From positions 36,652,654 through 36,716,653 of the forward strand of contig NC_085052.1 in NCBI RefSeq assembly GCF_963662255.1: 64,000 nucleotides of DNA. Reading direction: 5' to 3'. Both the position numbers and the translations under genes were made by a program. The notes below the pieces were generated by a model, which did no database searches, was not told the DNA's origin, and saw nothing but the letters and a program-made list of their open reading frames with translations. Positions 1 through 9,056 of the stretch are shown piece after piece; within the stretch, counting starts at the first letter, position 1; each line of letters starts with the position of its first letter. The DNA is from Cinclus cinclus. Taxonomy: Eukaryota > Chordata > Aves > Passeriformes > Cinclidae.

Positions 1-54
1 TGCACCTTTTAGGCCCATTGGTGTCACAAGGGATCATTAGATTGTTAGCCTGCA
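1..54 (+). repeat. Partial B' monomer at window start
   Basis: Bases 1-54 begin TGCACCTTTTAGGCCCATTG, the S4/S5 part of a B' monomer, so the array continues to the left of the window. Confidence 0.9.
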
Positions 55-1769
55 TTGGGTCACAATGGTTCCTTGCTTCTCTTAACCTCTGTGGTGTCAC
101 AATGCATCCCATGCCCTTTTAGGCCACTTGATGTCACAATGAATCATTTGATTCTTGGCCTCCATGGTGTCATAATGGTTCCTTGTTTCTATTGGGCCCC
201 ATGGTGTCACAATCCATCCCTGGCCCGTTTACGCCCCCTGGTGTCAAATGGGATCCTCGGAATATTAGCCTCCATTGGGTCACAATGGTTCCTTGCTTCT
301 CTTAACCACTGTGCTGTCACAATGCATCCCATGCCCTTTTAGGCCACTTGGTCTTACAATGAACCATTTGATTCTTGGCCTTCATGGTGTCATAATGGTT
401 CCTTGCTTCTATAGGTCCCCATGCTGTCAGAATCCATCCGTGGTCCTTTTGCGCCCCCTGGTGTCAAAAGGGATTCTTAGATTGTTAGCCTGCATTGGGT
501 CACAATGGTTCCTTGCTTCTCTTAACCCCTGTGCTGTCACAATGCATCCCATGCCCTTTTAGGCCACTTGATGTCACAATGAATCATTTGATTCTTGGCC
601 TCCATGGTGGCATAATTGTACCAGGTTTTACTTGGGCCCCATGCTTTCACAATTCATCCCTGCCCCTTTTAGGCCCATTGGTGTCACAAGGGATCATTAG
701 ATTGTTAGCCTGCATTGGGTCACAATGGTTCCTTGCTTCTCTTAACCTCTGTGGTGTCACAATGCATCCCATGCCCTTTTAGGCCACTTGATGTCACAAT
801 GAATCATTTGATTCTTGGCCTCCATGGTGGCATAATAGATCCTTGCTTCTATTGGTCCCCGTGCTGTAACAATCCATCCCTGGCCCTTTTTATGCCCCCT
901 GATGCCACAAGGGATCATTAGATTGTTAGCCTGCATTGGGTCACAATGGTTCCTTGCTTCTCTTAACCTCTGTGGTGTCACAATGCATTCCAAGCCCTTT
1001 TAGGCCACTTGGTCTTACAATGAACCATTTGATTCTTGGCCTCCATGGTGTCATAATGGTTCCTTGCTTCTATAGGACCCCATGCTGTCAGAGTTCATCC
1101 GTGGTCCTTTTGCGCCCCCTGGTGTCAAAAGGGATTCTTAGATTGTTAGCCTGCATTGGGTCACAATGGATCCTTGCTTCTCTTAACCCCTGTGCTGTCA
1201 CAATGCATCCCATGCCCTTTTAGGCCACTTGATGTCACAATGAATCATTTGATTCTTGGCCTCCATGGTGGCCTAATTGTACCAGGTTTTACTTGGGCCC
1301 CATGCTGTAACAAATCATCCCTGCACCTTTTAGGCCCATTGGTGTCACAAGGGATCATTAGATTGTTAGCCTGCATCGGGTCACAATGGTTCCTTGCTTC
1401 TCTTAACCTCTGTGGTGTCACAATGCATCCCATGCCCTTTTAGGCCACTTGATGTCACAATGAATCATTTGATTCTTGGCCTCCATGGTGTCATAATGGT
1501 TCCTTGTTTCTATTGGGCCCCATGCTGTCACAATCCATCCCTGGCCCGTTTACGCCCCCTGGTGTCAAATGGGATCCTGGGATTATTAGCCAGCATTGGG
1601 TCACAATGGTTCCTTGCTTCTCTTAACCTCTGTGGTGTCACAATGCATTCCAAGCCCTTTTAGGCCACTTGGTCTTACAATGAACCATTTGATTCTTGGC
1701 CTTCATGGTGTCATAATGGTTCCTTGCTTCTATAGGTCCCCATGCTGTCAGAGTTCATTCGTGGTCCTT

Positions 1770-1788
1770 TTGCGCCCCCTGGTGGCAA
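1770..1788 (-). promoter_or_regulatory. CTCF-like site, exact 14-base core (D' monomer)
   Basis: The minus strand reads TTGCCACCAGGGGGCGCAA. It contains CCACCAGGGGGCGC, which equals the vertebrate CTCF core as I know it (CCASYAGRKGGCRS), with flanks also close to the long consensus. This is a sequence match only; no binding is shown. CTCF is the zinc-finger insulator and loop-anchor protein of bilaterian animals. Confidence 0.6.
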
Positions 1789-2109
1789 AAGGGATTCTTA
1801 GATTGTTAGCCTGCATTGGGTCACAATGGTTCCTTGCTTCTCTTAACCCCTGTGCTGTCACAATGCATCCCATGCCCTTTTAGGCCACTTGATGTCACAA
1901 TGAATCATTTGATTCTTGGCCTCCATGGTGGCCTAATTGTACCAGGTTTTACTTGGGCCCCATGCTGTCACAATTCATCCCTGGCCCTTTTATGCCCATT
2001 GGTGTCAAAAGGGATCATTAGATTGTTAGCCTCCATTGGGTCACAATGGATCCTTACTTCTCTTAACCCCTGTGCTGTCACAATGCATCCCATGCCCTTT
2101 TAGGCCACA

Positions 2110-2117
2110 TGACGTCA
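2110..2117. promoter_or_regulatory. Perfect palindromic CRE (TGACGTCA), first of 22
   Basis: TGACGTCA spans the S1/S2 border of C' monomers. Others start at 4533, 9378, 12020, 16865, 19507, 21489, 24793, 27435, 28316, 31179, 33821, 34702, 36903, 38004, 40867, 42848, 43729, 46592, 48133, 50113 and 52536. It is the consensus for CREB/ATF-type bZIP factors. Whether it is bound or merely a chance border sequence is unknown. Confidence 0.55.
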
Positions 2118-3137
2118 CAATGAATTATTTGATTCTTGGCCTCCATGGCGGCATAATAGATCCTTGCTTCTATTGGTCCACGTGCTGTAACAATCCATCC
2201 CTGGCCCTTTTTATACCCCCTGGTGCCACAAGGGATCATTAGATTGTTAGCCTGCATTGGGTCACAATGGTTCCTTGCTTCTCTTAACCTCTGTGGTGTC
2301 ACAATGCATCCCATGCCCTTTTAGGCCACTTGATGTCACAATGAATCATTTGATTCTTGGCCTCCATGGTGTCATAATGGTTCCTTGTTTCTATTGGGCC
2401 CCATGTTGTCACAATTCATCCCTGGCCCTCTTACGCCCCCTGGTGTCAAATGGGATCCTCGGAATATTAGCCTCCATTGGGTCACAATGGTTCCTTGCTT
2501 CTCTTAACCTCTGTGGTGTCACAATGCATCCCATGCCCTTTTAGGCCACTTGGTCTTACAATGAACCATTTGATTCTTGGCCTTCATGGTGTCATAATGG
2601 TTCCTTGCTTCTATAGGTCCCCATGCTGTCAGAATCCATCCGTGGTCCTTTTGCGCCCCCTGGTGTCAAAAGGGATTCTTAGATTGTTAGCCTGCATTGG
2701 GTCACAATGGTTCCTTGCTTCTCTTAACCCCTGTGCTGTCACAATGCATCCCATGCCCTTTTAGGCCACTTGATGTCACAATGAATCATTTGATTCTTGG
2801 CCTCCATGGTGGCATAATTGTACCAGGTTTTACTTGGGCCCCATGCTTTCACAATTCATCCCTGCCCCTTTTAGGCCCATTGGTGTCACAAGGGATCATT
2901 AGATTGTTAGCCTGCATTGGGTCACAATGGTTCCTTGCTTCTCTTAACCTCTGTGGTGTCACAATGCATCCCATGCCCTTTTAGGCCACTTGATGTCACA
3001 ATGAATCATTTGATTCTTGGCCTCCATGGTGTCATAATAGATCCTTGCTTCTATTGGTCCCCGTGCTGTAACAATCCATCCCTGGCCCTTTTTATACCCC
3101 CTGGTGCCACAAGGGATCATTAGATTGTTAGCCTGCA

Positions 3138-3358
3138 TTGGGTCACAATGGTTCCTTGCTTCTCTTAACCTCTGTGGTGTCACAATGCATCCCATGCCCT
3201 TTTAGGCCACTTGATGTCACAATGAATCATTTGATTCTTGGCCTCCATGGTGGCATAATAGATCCTTGCTTCTATTGGTCCCCGTGCTGTAACAATACAT
3301 CCCTGGCCCTTTTTATGCCCCCTGATGCCACAAGGGATCATTAGATTGTTAGCCTGCA
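3138..3358 (+). repeat. Extra class C monomer distinguishing the 11-mer from the 10-mer
   Basis: Class C subtype with AACAATACATCC and CCCCCTGATGCC. It follows another class C monomer directly (2917), giving a C-C doublet not present in the first HOR copy. The same subtype recurs before E-class monomers at 7984, 15471, 26041, 32427 and 41454, and before a D monomer at 22737. Confidence 0.8.
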
Positions 3359-4018
3359 TTGGGTCACAATGGTTCCTTGCTTCTCTTAACCTCTGTGGTG
3401 TCACAATCCATTCCAAGCCCTTTTAGGCCACTTGGTCTTACAATGAACCATTTGATTCTTGGCCTCCATGGTGTCATAATGGTTCCTTGTTTCTATAGGA
3501 CCCCATGCTGTCAGAGTTCATCCGTGGTCATTTTACGCCCCCTGGTGTCCAATGGGATTCTTAGATTGTTAGCCTGCATTGGGTCACAATGGATCCTTGC
3601 TTCTCTTAACCCCTGTGCTGTCACAATGCATCCCATGCCCTTTTAGGCCACTTGATGTCACAATGAATCATTTGATTCTTGGCCTCCATGGTGGCCTAAT
3701 TGTACCAGGTTTTACTTGGGCCCCATGCTGTAACAAATCATCCCTGCACCTTTTAGGCCCATTGGTGTCACAAGGGATCATTAGATTGTTAGCCTGCATT
3801 GGGTCACAATGGTTCCTTGCTTCTCTTAACCTCTGTGGTGTCACAATGCATCCCATGCCCTTTTAGGCCACTTGATGTCACAATGAATCATTTGATTCTT
3901 GGCCTCCATGGTGTCATAATGGTTCCTTGTTTCTATTGGGCCCCATGCTGTCACAATCCATCCCTGGCCCGTTTACGCCCCCTGGTGTCAAATGGGATCC
4001 TGGGATTATTAGCCAGCA

Positions 4019-4238
4019 TTGGGTCACAATGGTTCCTTGCTTCTCTTAACCTCTGTGGTGTCACAATGCATTCCAAGCCCTTTTAGGCCACTTGGTCTTA
4101 CAATGAACCATTTGATTCTTGGCCTTCATGGTGTCATAATGGTTCCTTGCTTCTATAGGTCCCCATGCTGTCAGAGTTCATTCGTGGTCCTTTTGCGCCC
4201 CCTGGTGGCAAAAGGGATTCTTAGATTGTTAGCCTGCA
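4019..4238 (+). repeat. Monomer subclass D' with GGTGGCAAAAG, example
   Basis: D-like, with E-type S1 (CATTCCAAGCCC) and CAGAGTTCATTCGTGG in S4. In S5 a T-to-G change gives CCCCCTGGTGGCAAAAG, which completes an exact CTCF core on the minus strand. Intact at 1596, 4019, 8864, 10846, 16351, 18333 and 42334. Homologues at 26921 and 33307 have the T form. The copy at 51802 has GCACCCTGG. Confidence 0.88.
4193..4211 (-). promoter_or_regulatory. CTCF-like site, exact core (D' monomer)
   Basis: Identical 19-base minus-strand match to that at 1770-1788, located 2,423 bp downstream in the next HOR copy, same orientation. Confidence 0.6.
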
Positions 4239-4458
4239 TTGGGTCACAATGGTTCCTTGCTTCTCTTAACCCCTGTGCTGTCACAATGCATCCCATGCCC
4301 TTTTAGGCCACTTGATGTCACAATGAATCATTTGATTCTTGGCCTCCATGGTGGCCTAATTGTACCAGGTTTTACTTGGGCCCCATGCTGTCACAATTCA
4401 TCCCTGGCCCTTTTATGCCCATTGGTGTCAAAAGGGATCATTAGATTGTTAGCCTCCA

Positions 4459-4679
4459 TTGGGTCACAATGGATCCTTACTTCTCTTAACCCCTGTGCTG
4501 TCACAATGCATCCCATGCCCTTTTAGGCCACATGACGTCACAATGAATTATTTGATTCTTGGCCTCCATGGCGGCATAATAGATCCTTGCTTCTATTGGT
4601 CCACGTGCTGTAACAATCCATCCCTGGCCCTTTTTATACCCCCTGGTGCCACAAGGGATCATTAGATTGTTAGCCTGCA
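4459..4679 (+). repeat. Monomer subclass C' (221 bp) with TGACGTCA, example
   Basis: Class C body, but the S1/S2 border reads CCACATGACGTCACAATGAA instead of CCACTTGATGTCACAATGAA, and S3 has CATGGCGGCATAATAGATCC. The border creates a palindromic TGACGTCA at n+74 to n+81. In the HORs this subclass sits directly after a B'' or related monomer and before A2. Confidence 0.88.
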
Positions 4680-4899
4680 TTGGGTCACAATGGTTCCTTG
4701 CTTCTCTTAACCTCTGTGGTGTCACAATGCATCCCATGCCCTTTTAGGCCACTTGATGTCACAATGAATCATTTGATTCTTGGCCTCCATGGTGTCATAA
4801 TGGTTCCTTGTTTCTATTGGGCCCCATGTTGTCACAATTCATCCCTGGCCCTCTTACGCCCCCTGGTGTCAAATGGGATCCTCGGAATATTAGCCTCCA

Positions 4900-5119
4900 T
4901 TGGGTCACAATGGTTCCTTGCTTCTCTTAACCACTGTGCTGTCACAATGCATCCCATGCCCTTTTAGGCCACTTGGTCTTACAATGAACCATTTGATTCT
5001 TGGCCTTCATGGTGTCATAATGGTTCCTTGCTTCTATAGGTCCCCATGCTGTCAGAATCCATCCGTGGTCCTTTTGCGCCCCCTGGTGTCAAAAGGGATT
5101 CTTAGATTGTTAGCCTGCA
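4900..5119 (+). repeat. Monomer class D, example
   Basis: S2 begins GTCTTACAATGAACC rather than GTCACAATGAATC. S3 ends TTCTATAGGTCCCCATG. S4 begins CTGTCAGAATCCATCCGTGG and ends TTTTGCGCCCCCTGG. S5 reads TGTCAAAAGGGATTCTTAG. It carries the CTCF-like core on the minus strand at n+176, with one mismatch in the 14-base core, and retains two CpGs (CCGTGG and GCGCC). Confidence 0.9.
5074..5092 (-). promoter_or_regulatory. CTCF-like site, one core mismatch (representative of D/E monomers)
   Basis: The minus strand reads TTGACACCAGGGGGCGCAA, with A in place of the first core C. The same position (n+174 to n+192) is occupied in about 65 D- and E-class monomers by hand tally. Most have this sequence; some have ACGCC, GCCCCC or other single changes. 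Class A (GGGGGCGT end) and class C (GGGGGCAT end) give weaker forms. Class B lacks the core. Confidence 0.5.
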
Positions 5120-5339
5120 TTGGGTCACAATGGTTCCTTGCTTCTCTTAACCCCTGTGCTGTCACAATGCATCCCATGCCCTTTTAGGCCACTTGATGTC
5201 ACAATGAATCATTTGATTCTTGGCCTCCATGGTGGCATAATTGTACCAGGTTTTACTTGGGCCCCATGCTTTCACAATTCATCCCTGCCCCTTTTAGGCC
5301 CATTGGTGTCACAAGGGATCATTAGATTGTTAGCCTGCA
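5120..5339 (+). repeat. Monomer class B, example
   Basis: S3 reads GGCATAATTGTACCAGGTTT then ACTTGGGCCCC, with CTTTCACAATTC at the S3/S4 border. S4 has CCCCTTTTAGGCCCATTGG and S5 has ACAAGGGATCATTAGATTG. It contains no CpG in 220 bp and no CTCF-like core. Subtypes: B' (GGCCTAATTG, TGCACC in S4; for example 3579-3798), B'' (GGCCTAATTG with CTGTCACAATTC and TTTTATGCCCATTGG; for example 4239-4458) and the AATTGGGCCCC form (for example 7543-7762). Confidence 0.9.
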
Positions 5340-5560
5340 TTGGGTCACAATGGTTCCTTGCTTCTCTTAACCTCTGTGGTGTCACAATGCATCCCATGCC
5401 CTTTTAGGCCACTTGATGTCACAATGAATCATTTGATTCTTGGCCTCCATGGTGGCATAATAGATCCTTGCTTCTATTGGTCCCCGTGCTGTAACAATCC
5501 ATCCCTGGCCCTTTTTATACCCCCTGGTGCCACAAGGGATCATTAGATTGTTAGCCTGCA
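5340..5560 (+). repeat. Monomer class C, 221 bp, example
   Basis: S3 reads GGCATAATAGATCCTTGCTT then CTATTGGTCCCCGTG, and S4 starts at CTGTAACAATCC. One extra T in CCCTTTTTATACCCCC makes this class 221 bp. That extra base breaks the long + frame and opens a 78-codon minus frame, which is why class C looks different in an ORF scan. A subtype has AACAATACATCC and GCCCCCTGATGCC (for example 3138-3358). Confidence 0.9.
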
Positions 5561-5780
5561 TTGGGTCACAATGGTTCCTTGCTTCTCTTAACCTCTGTGG
5601 TGTCACAATGCATTCCAAGCCCTTTTAGGCCACTTGGTCTTACAATGAACCATTTGATTCTTGGCCTCCATGGTGTCATAATGGTTCCTTGCTTCTATAG
5701 GACCCCATGCTGTCAGAGTTCATCCGTGGTCCTTTTGCGCCCCCTGGTGTCAAAAGGGATTCTTAGATTGGTAGCCTGCA
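5561..5780 (+). repeat. Monomer class E, example
   Basis: Related to D: it shares the GTCTTACAATGAACC S2, but S1 has CATTCCAAGCCC, S3 ends CTATAGGACCCC and S4 begins CTGTCAGAGTTCATCC. A variant with CATTTTACGCCCCC in S4 occurs at 3359, 8205, 15692, 26262, 32648 and 41675. Two of the six copies carry a one-base deletion in S2. Confidence 0.88.
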
Positions 5781-6220
5781 TTGGGTCACAATGGATCCTT
5801 GCTTCTCTTAACCCCTGTGCTGTCACAATGCATCCCATGCCCTTTTAGGCCACTTGATGTCACAATGAATCATTTGATTCTTGGCCTCCATGGTGGCCTA
5901 ATTGTACCAGGTTTTACTTGGGCCCCATGCTTTCACAATTCATCCCTGCACCTTTTAGGCCCATTGGTGTCACAAGGTATCATTAGATTGTTAGCCTGCA
6001 TTGGGTCACAATGGTTCCTCGCTTCTCTTAACCTCTGTGGTGTCACAATGCATCCCATGCCCTTTTAGGCCACTTGATGTCACAATGAATCATTTGATTC
6101 TTGGCCTCCATGGTGGCATAATTGTACTAGGTTTTACTTGGGCCCCATGCTTTCACAATTCATCCCTGCCCCTTTTAGGCCCATTGGTGTCACAAGGTAT
6201 CATTAGATTGTTAGCCAGCA

Positions 6221-6440
6221 TTGGGTCACAATGGTTCCTTGCTTCTCTTAACCTCTGTGGTGTCACAATGCATCCCATGCCCTTTTAGGCCACTTGATGT
6301 CACAATGAATCATTTGATTCTTGGCCTCCATGGTGTCATAATGGTTCCTTGTTTCTATTGGGCCCCATGCTGTCACAATTCATCCCTGGCCCTTTTACGC
6401 CCCCTGGTGTCAAATGGGATCCTGGGATTATTAGCCTCCA
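6221..6440 (+). repeat. Reference monomer, class A (220 bp)
   Basis: Chosen as the reference because it has no indels. Class A is recognised by TGTCATAATGGTTCCTTGTT followed by CTATTGGGCCCC in S3, by TTTTACGCCCCCTGG in S4 and by AAATGGGATCCTGGGATTAT in S5. It has one CpG (ACGCC in S4). Subtype A2 has GGGATCCTCGGAATATTAGC in S5 (for example 4680-4899). A further subtype has GGGATCCAGGG. The ATGCAT in S1 is shared by nearly every monomer in the window. Confidence 0.95.
6262..6371 (+). repeat. Sub-repeats S1-S3: first 110-bp half of the monomer
   Basis: Three GTCACAAT-type units of 37, 36 and 37 bp begin at 6262, 6299 and 6335. Compared with the matching units of the second half, S1 agrees with S4 at 30 of 37 positions, S2 with S5 at 25 of 36, and S3 with S6 at 28 of 37 (counted by hand). 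Off-register pairs are weaker: S1 against S6 is 23 of 37 and S3 against S4 is 24 of 37. That pattern supports a trimer duplication rather than independent 37-bp expansion. Confidence 0.85.
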
Positions 6441-6481
6441 TTGGGTCACAATGGATCCTTGCTTCTCTTAACCCCTGTGCT
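6372..6481 (+). repeat. Sub-repeats S4-S6: second 110-bp half of the monomer
   Basis: Units of 37, 36 and 37 bp begin at 6372 (S4), 6409 (S5) and 6445 (S6 of the next phase). They mirror S1, S2 and S3 in order and in length, including the single 36-bp unit in the middle. S4 holds the class-specific GCCCCCTGG or GGCCCATTGG end that decides whether a CTCF-like core is present. Confidence 0.85.
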
Positions 6482-7322
6482 GTCACAATGCATCCCATGC
6501 CCTTTTAGGCCACTTGATGTCACAATGAATCATTTGATTCTTGGCCTCCATGGTGGCCTAATTGTACCAGGTTTTACTTGGGCCCCATGCTTTCACAATT
6601 CATCCCTGCCCCTTTTAGGCCCATTGGTGTCACAAGGGATCATTAGATTGTTAGCCTGCATTGGGTCACAATGGTTCCTTGCTTCTCTTAACCTCTGTGG
6701 TGTCACAATGCATCCCATGCCCTTTTAGGCCACTTGATGTCACAATGAATCATTTGATTCTTGGCCTCCATGGTGTCATAATAGATCCTTGCTTCTATTG
6801 GTCCCCGTGCTGTAACAATCCATCCCTGGCCCTTTTTATACCCCCTGGTGCCACAAGGGATCATTAGATTGTTAGCCTGCATTGGGTCACAATGGTTCCT
6901 TGCTTCTCTTAACCTCTGTGGTGTCACAATGCATCCCATGCCCTTTTAGGCCACTTGATGTCACAATGAATCATTTGATTCTTGGCCTCCATGGTGGCAT
7001 AATAGATCCTTGCTTCTATTGGTCCCCGTGCTGTAACAATACATCCCTGGCCCTTTTTATGCCCCCTGATGCCACAAGGGATCATTAGATTGTTAGCCTG
7101 CATTGGGTCACAATGGTTCCTTGCTTCTCTTAACCTCTGTGGTGTCACAATGCATCCCATGCCCTTTTAGGCCACTTGATGTCACAATGAATTATTTGAT
7201 TCTTGGCCTCCATGGTGGCCTAATTGTACCAGGTTTTACTTGGGCCCCATGCTTTCACAATTCATCCCTGCCCCTTTTAGGCCCATTGGTGTCACAAGGA
7301 ATCATTAGATTGTTAGCCTGCA

Positions 7323-7762
7323 TCGGGTCACAATGGTTCCTTGCTTCTCTTAACCTCTGTGGTGTCACAATGCATCCCATGCCCTTTTAGGCCACTTGAT
7401 GTCACAATGAATCATTTGATTCTTGGCCTCCATGGTGTCATAATGGTTCCTTGTTTCTATTGGGCCCCATGCTGTCACAATTCATCCCTGGCCCTTTTAC
7501 GCCCCCTGGTGTCAAATGGGATCCAGGGATTATTAGCCTCCATTGGGTAACAATGGATCCTTGCTTCTCTTAACCCCTGTGCTGTCACAATGCATCCCAT
7601 GCCCTTTTAGGCCACTTGATGTCACAATGAATCATTTGATTCTTGGCCTCCATGGTGGTGTAATTGTACCAGGTTTTAATTGGGCCCCATGCTTTCACAA
7701 TACATCCCTGCCCCTTTTAGGCCCATTGATGTCAAAAGGGATCATTAGATTGTTAGCCTCCA
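7323..7762 (+). repeat. Marker monomer pair (GATCCAGGG then GGGTAACAATGG)
   Basis: A class A monomer with GGGATCCAGGGATTATTAGC is followed by a B-type monomer opening GGGTAACAATGG and containing GGTGGTGTAATTG and AATTGGGCCCC. The second member recurs at 7543, 15030, 22296, 25600, 31986, 37049, 41013 and 47399 and nowhere else that I found. It is a clean index of HOR copies, with intervals of 7487, 7266, 3304, 6386, 5063, 3964 and 6386 bp. Confidence 0.85.
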
Positions 7763-8273
7763 TTGGGTCACAATGGATCCTTACTTCTCTTAACCCCTGT
7801 GCTGTCACAATGCATCCCATGCCCTTTTAGGCCACTTGATGTCACAATGAATTATTTGATTCTTGGCCTCCATGGCGGCATAATAGATCCTTGCTTCTAT
7901 TGGTACACGTGCTGTAACAATCCATCCCTGGCCCTTTTTATACCCCCTGGTGCCACAAGGGATCATTAGATTGTTAGCCTGCATTGGGTCACAATGGTTC
8001 CTTGCTTCTCTTAACCTCTGTGGTGTCACAATGCATCCCATGCCCTTTTAGGCCACTTGATGTCACAATGAATCATTTGATTCTTGGCCTCCATGGTGGC
8101 ATAATAGATCCTTGCTTCTATTGGTCCCCGTGCTGTAACAATACATCCCTGGCCCTTTTTATGCGCCCTTATGCCACAAGGGATCATTAGATTGTTAGCC
8201 TGCATTGGGTCACAATGGTTCCTTGCTTCTCTTAACCTCTGTGGTGTCACAATCCATTCCAAGCCCTTTTAGG

Positions 8274-8290
8274 CCACTTGTCTTACAATG
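8274..8290 (+). other. One-base deletion in S2, shared with 15761-15777
   Basis: CCACTTGTCTTACAATG lacks one G against CCACTTGGTCTTACAATG, making this E monomer 219 bp. The same deletion 7,487 bp downstream shows that both came from one ancestral 34-mer. Confidence 0.9.
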
Positions 8291-9037
8291 AACCATTTGA
8301 TTCTTGGCCTCCATGGTGTCATAATGGTTCCTTGCTTCTATAGGACCCCATGCTGTCAGAGTTCATCCGTGGTCATTTTACGCCCCCTGGTGTCCATTGG
8401 GATTCTTAGATTGTTAGCCTGCATTGGGTCACAATGGATCCTTGCTTCTCTTAACCCCTGTGCTGTCACAATGCATCCCATGCCCTTTTAGGCCACTTGA
8501 TGTCACAATGAATCATTTGATTCTTGGCCTCCATGGTGGCCTAATTGTACCAGGTTTTACTTGGGCCCCATGCTGTAACAAATCATCCCTGCACCTTTTA
8601 GGCCCATTGGTGTCACAAGGGATCATTAGATTGTTAGCCTGCATTGGGTCACAATGGTTCCTTGCTTCTCTTAACCTCTGTGGTGTCACAATGCATCCCA
8701 TGCCCTTTTAGGCCACTTGATGTCACAATGAATCATTTGATTCTTGGCCTCCATGGTGTCATAATGGTTCCTTGTTTCTATTGGGCCCCATGCTGTCACA
8801 ATCCATCCCTGGCCCTTTTACGCCCCCTGGTGTCAAATGGGATCCTGGGATTATTAGCCAGCATTGGGTCACAATGGTTCCTTGCTTCTCTTAACCTCTG
8901 TGGTGTCACAATGCATTCCAAGCCCTTTTAGGCCACTTGGTCTTACAATGAACCATTTGATTCTTGGCCTTCATGGTGTCATAATGGTTCCTTGCTTCTA
9001 TAGGTCCCCATGCTGTCAGAGTTCATTCGTGGTCCTT

Positions 9038-9056
9038 TTGCGCCCCCTGGTGGCAA
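9038..9056 (-). promoter_or_regulatory. CTCF-like site, exact core (D' monomer)
   Basis: Exact core in the D' monomer starting at 8864, first 34-mer copy; its partner is at 16525. Confidence 0.6.

Larger units (their letters stand above)
55..2256 (+). repeat. HOR copy, 10-mer, 2,202 bp
   Basis: Monomer order A2-D-B-C-E-B'-A-D'-B''-C'. The length equals ten 220-bp monomers plus two class C extra bases. The next copy, starting at 2257, repeats the same order with one added class C monomer. Differences from that copy include TTAACCACTG in the second monomer and the E monomer at 936, which has GCGCC where 3359 has ACGCC. Confidence 0.85.
2257..4679 (+). repeat. HOR copy, 11-mer, 2,423 bp
   Basis: Order A2-D-B-C-C-E-B'-A-D'-B''-C'. 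Aligning 936-2256 with 3359-4679 gives a constant offset of 2,423; aligning 55-935 with 2257-3137 gives 2,202. The difference is one 221-bp class C monomer at 3138-3358. The last two monomers (4239-4679) also begin the 34-mer repeat described separately. Confidence 0.85.

Noticed and set aside
55..342. Repeated 95-codon + strand frames, one per monomer
   Set aside because: They start at TTG rather than ATG, overlap the next monomer by 68 bases, end at the same TAG in CCTTTTAGG and repeat about every 220 bases. Because 220 is not a multiple of 3 the frame rotates each monomer. They are shadows of the repeat, not genes.
757..993. 78-codon minus-strand frames
   Set aside because: They appear only where class C has its extra T, overlap the + frames and have no independent support.
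1751..1785. CENP-B box
   Set aside because: ATTCGTGG in D' monomers begins like the box, but the required A and CGGG of the 17-base motif do not follow. No monomer class I read contains it.
6225..6236. SOX-type and nuclear-receptor half sites (ACAATGG, GGGTCA) in every S6
   Set aside because: Short motifs repeated in all monomers follow from the 37-bp root and are expected by chance in any sequence of this complexity.
6361..6370. GGGCCC palindromes as hairpin or terminator
   Set aside because: Six-base palindromes with no loop or T tract; nothing like a transcription terminator or an inverted repeat of useful length.
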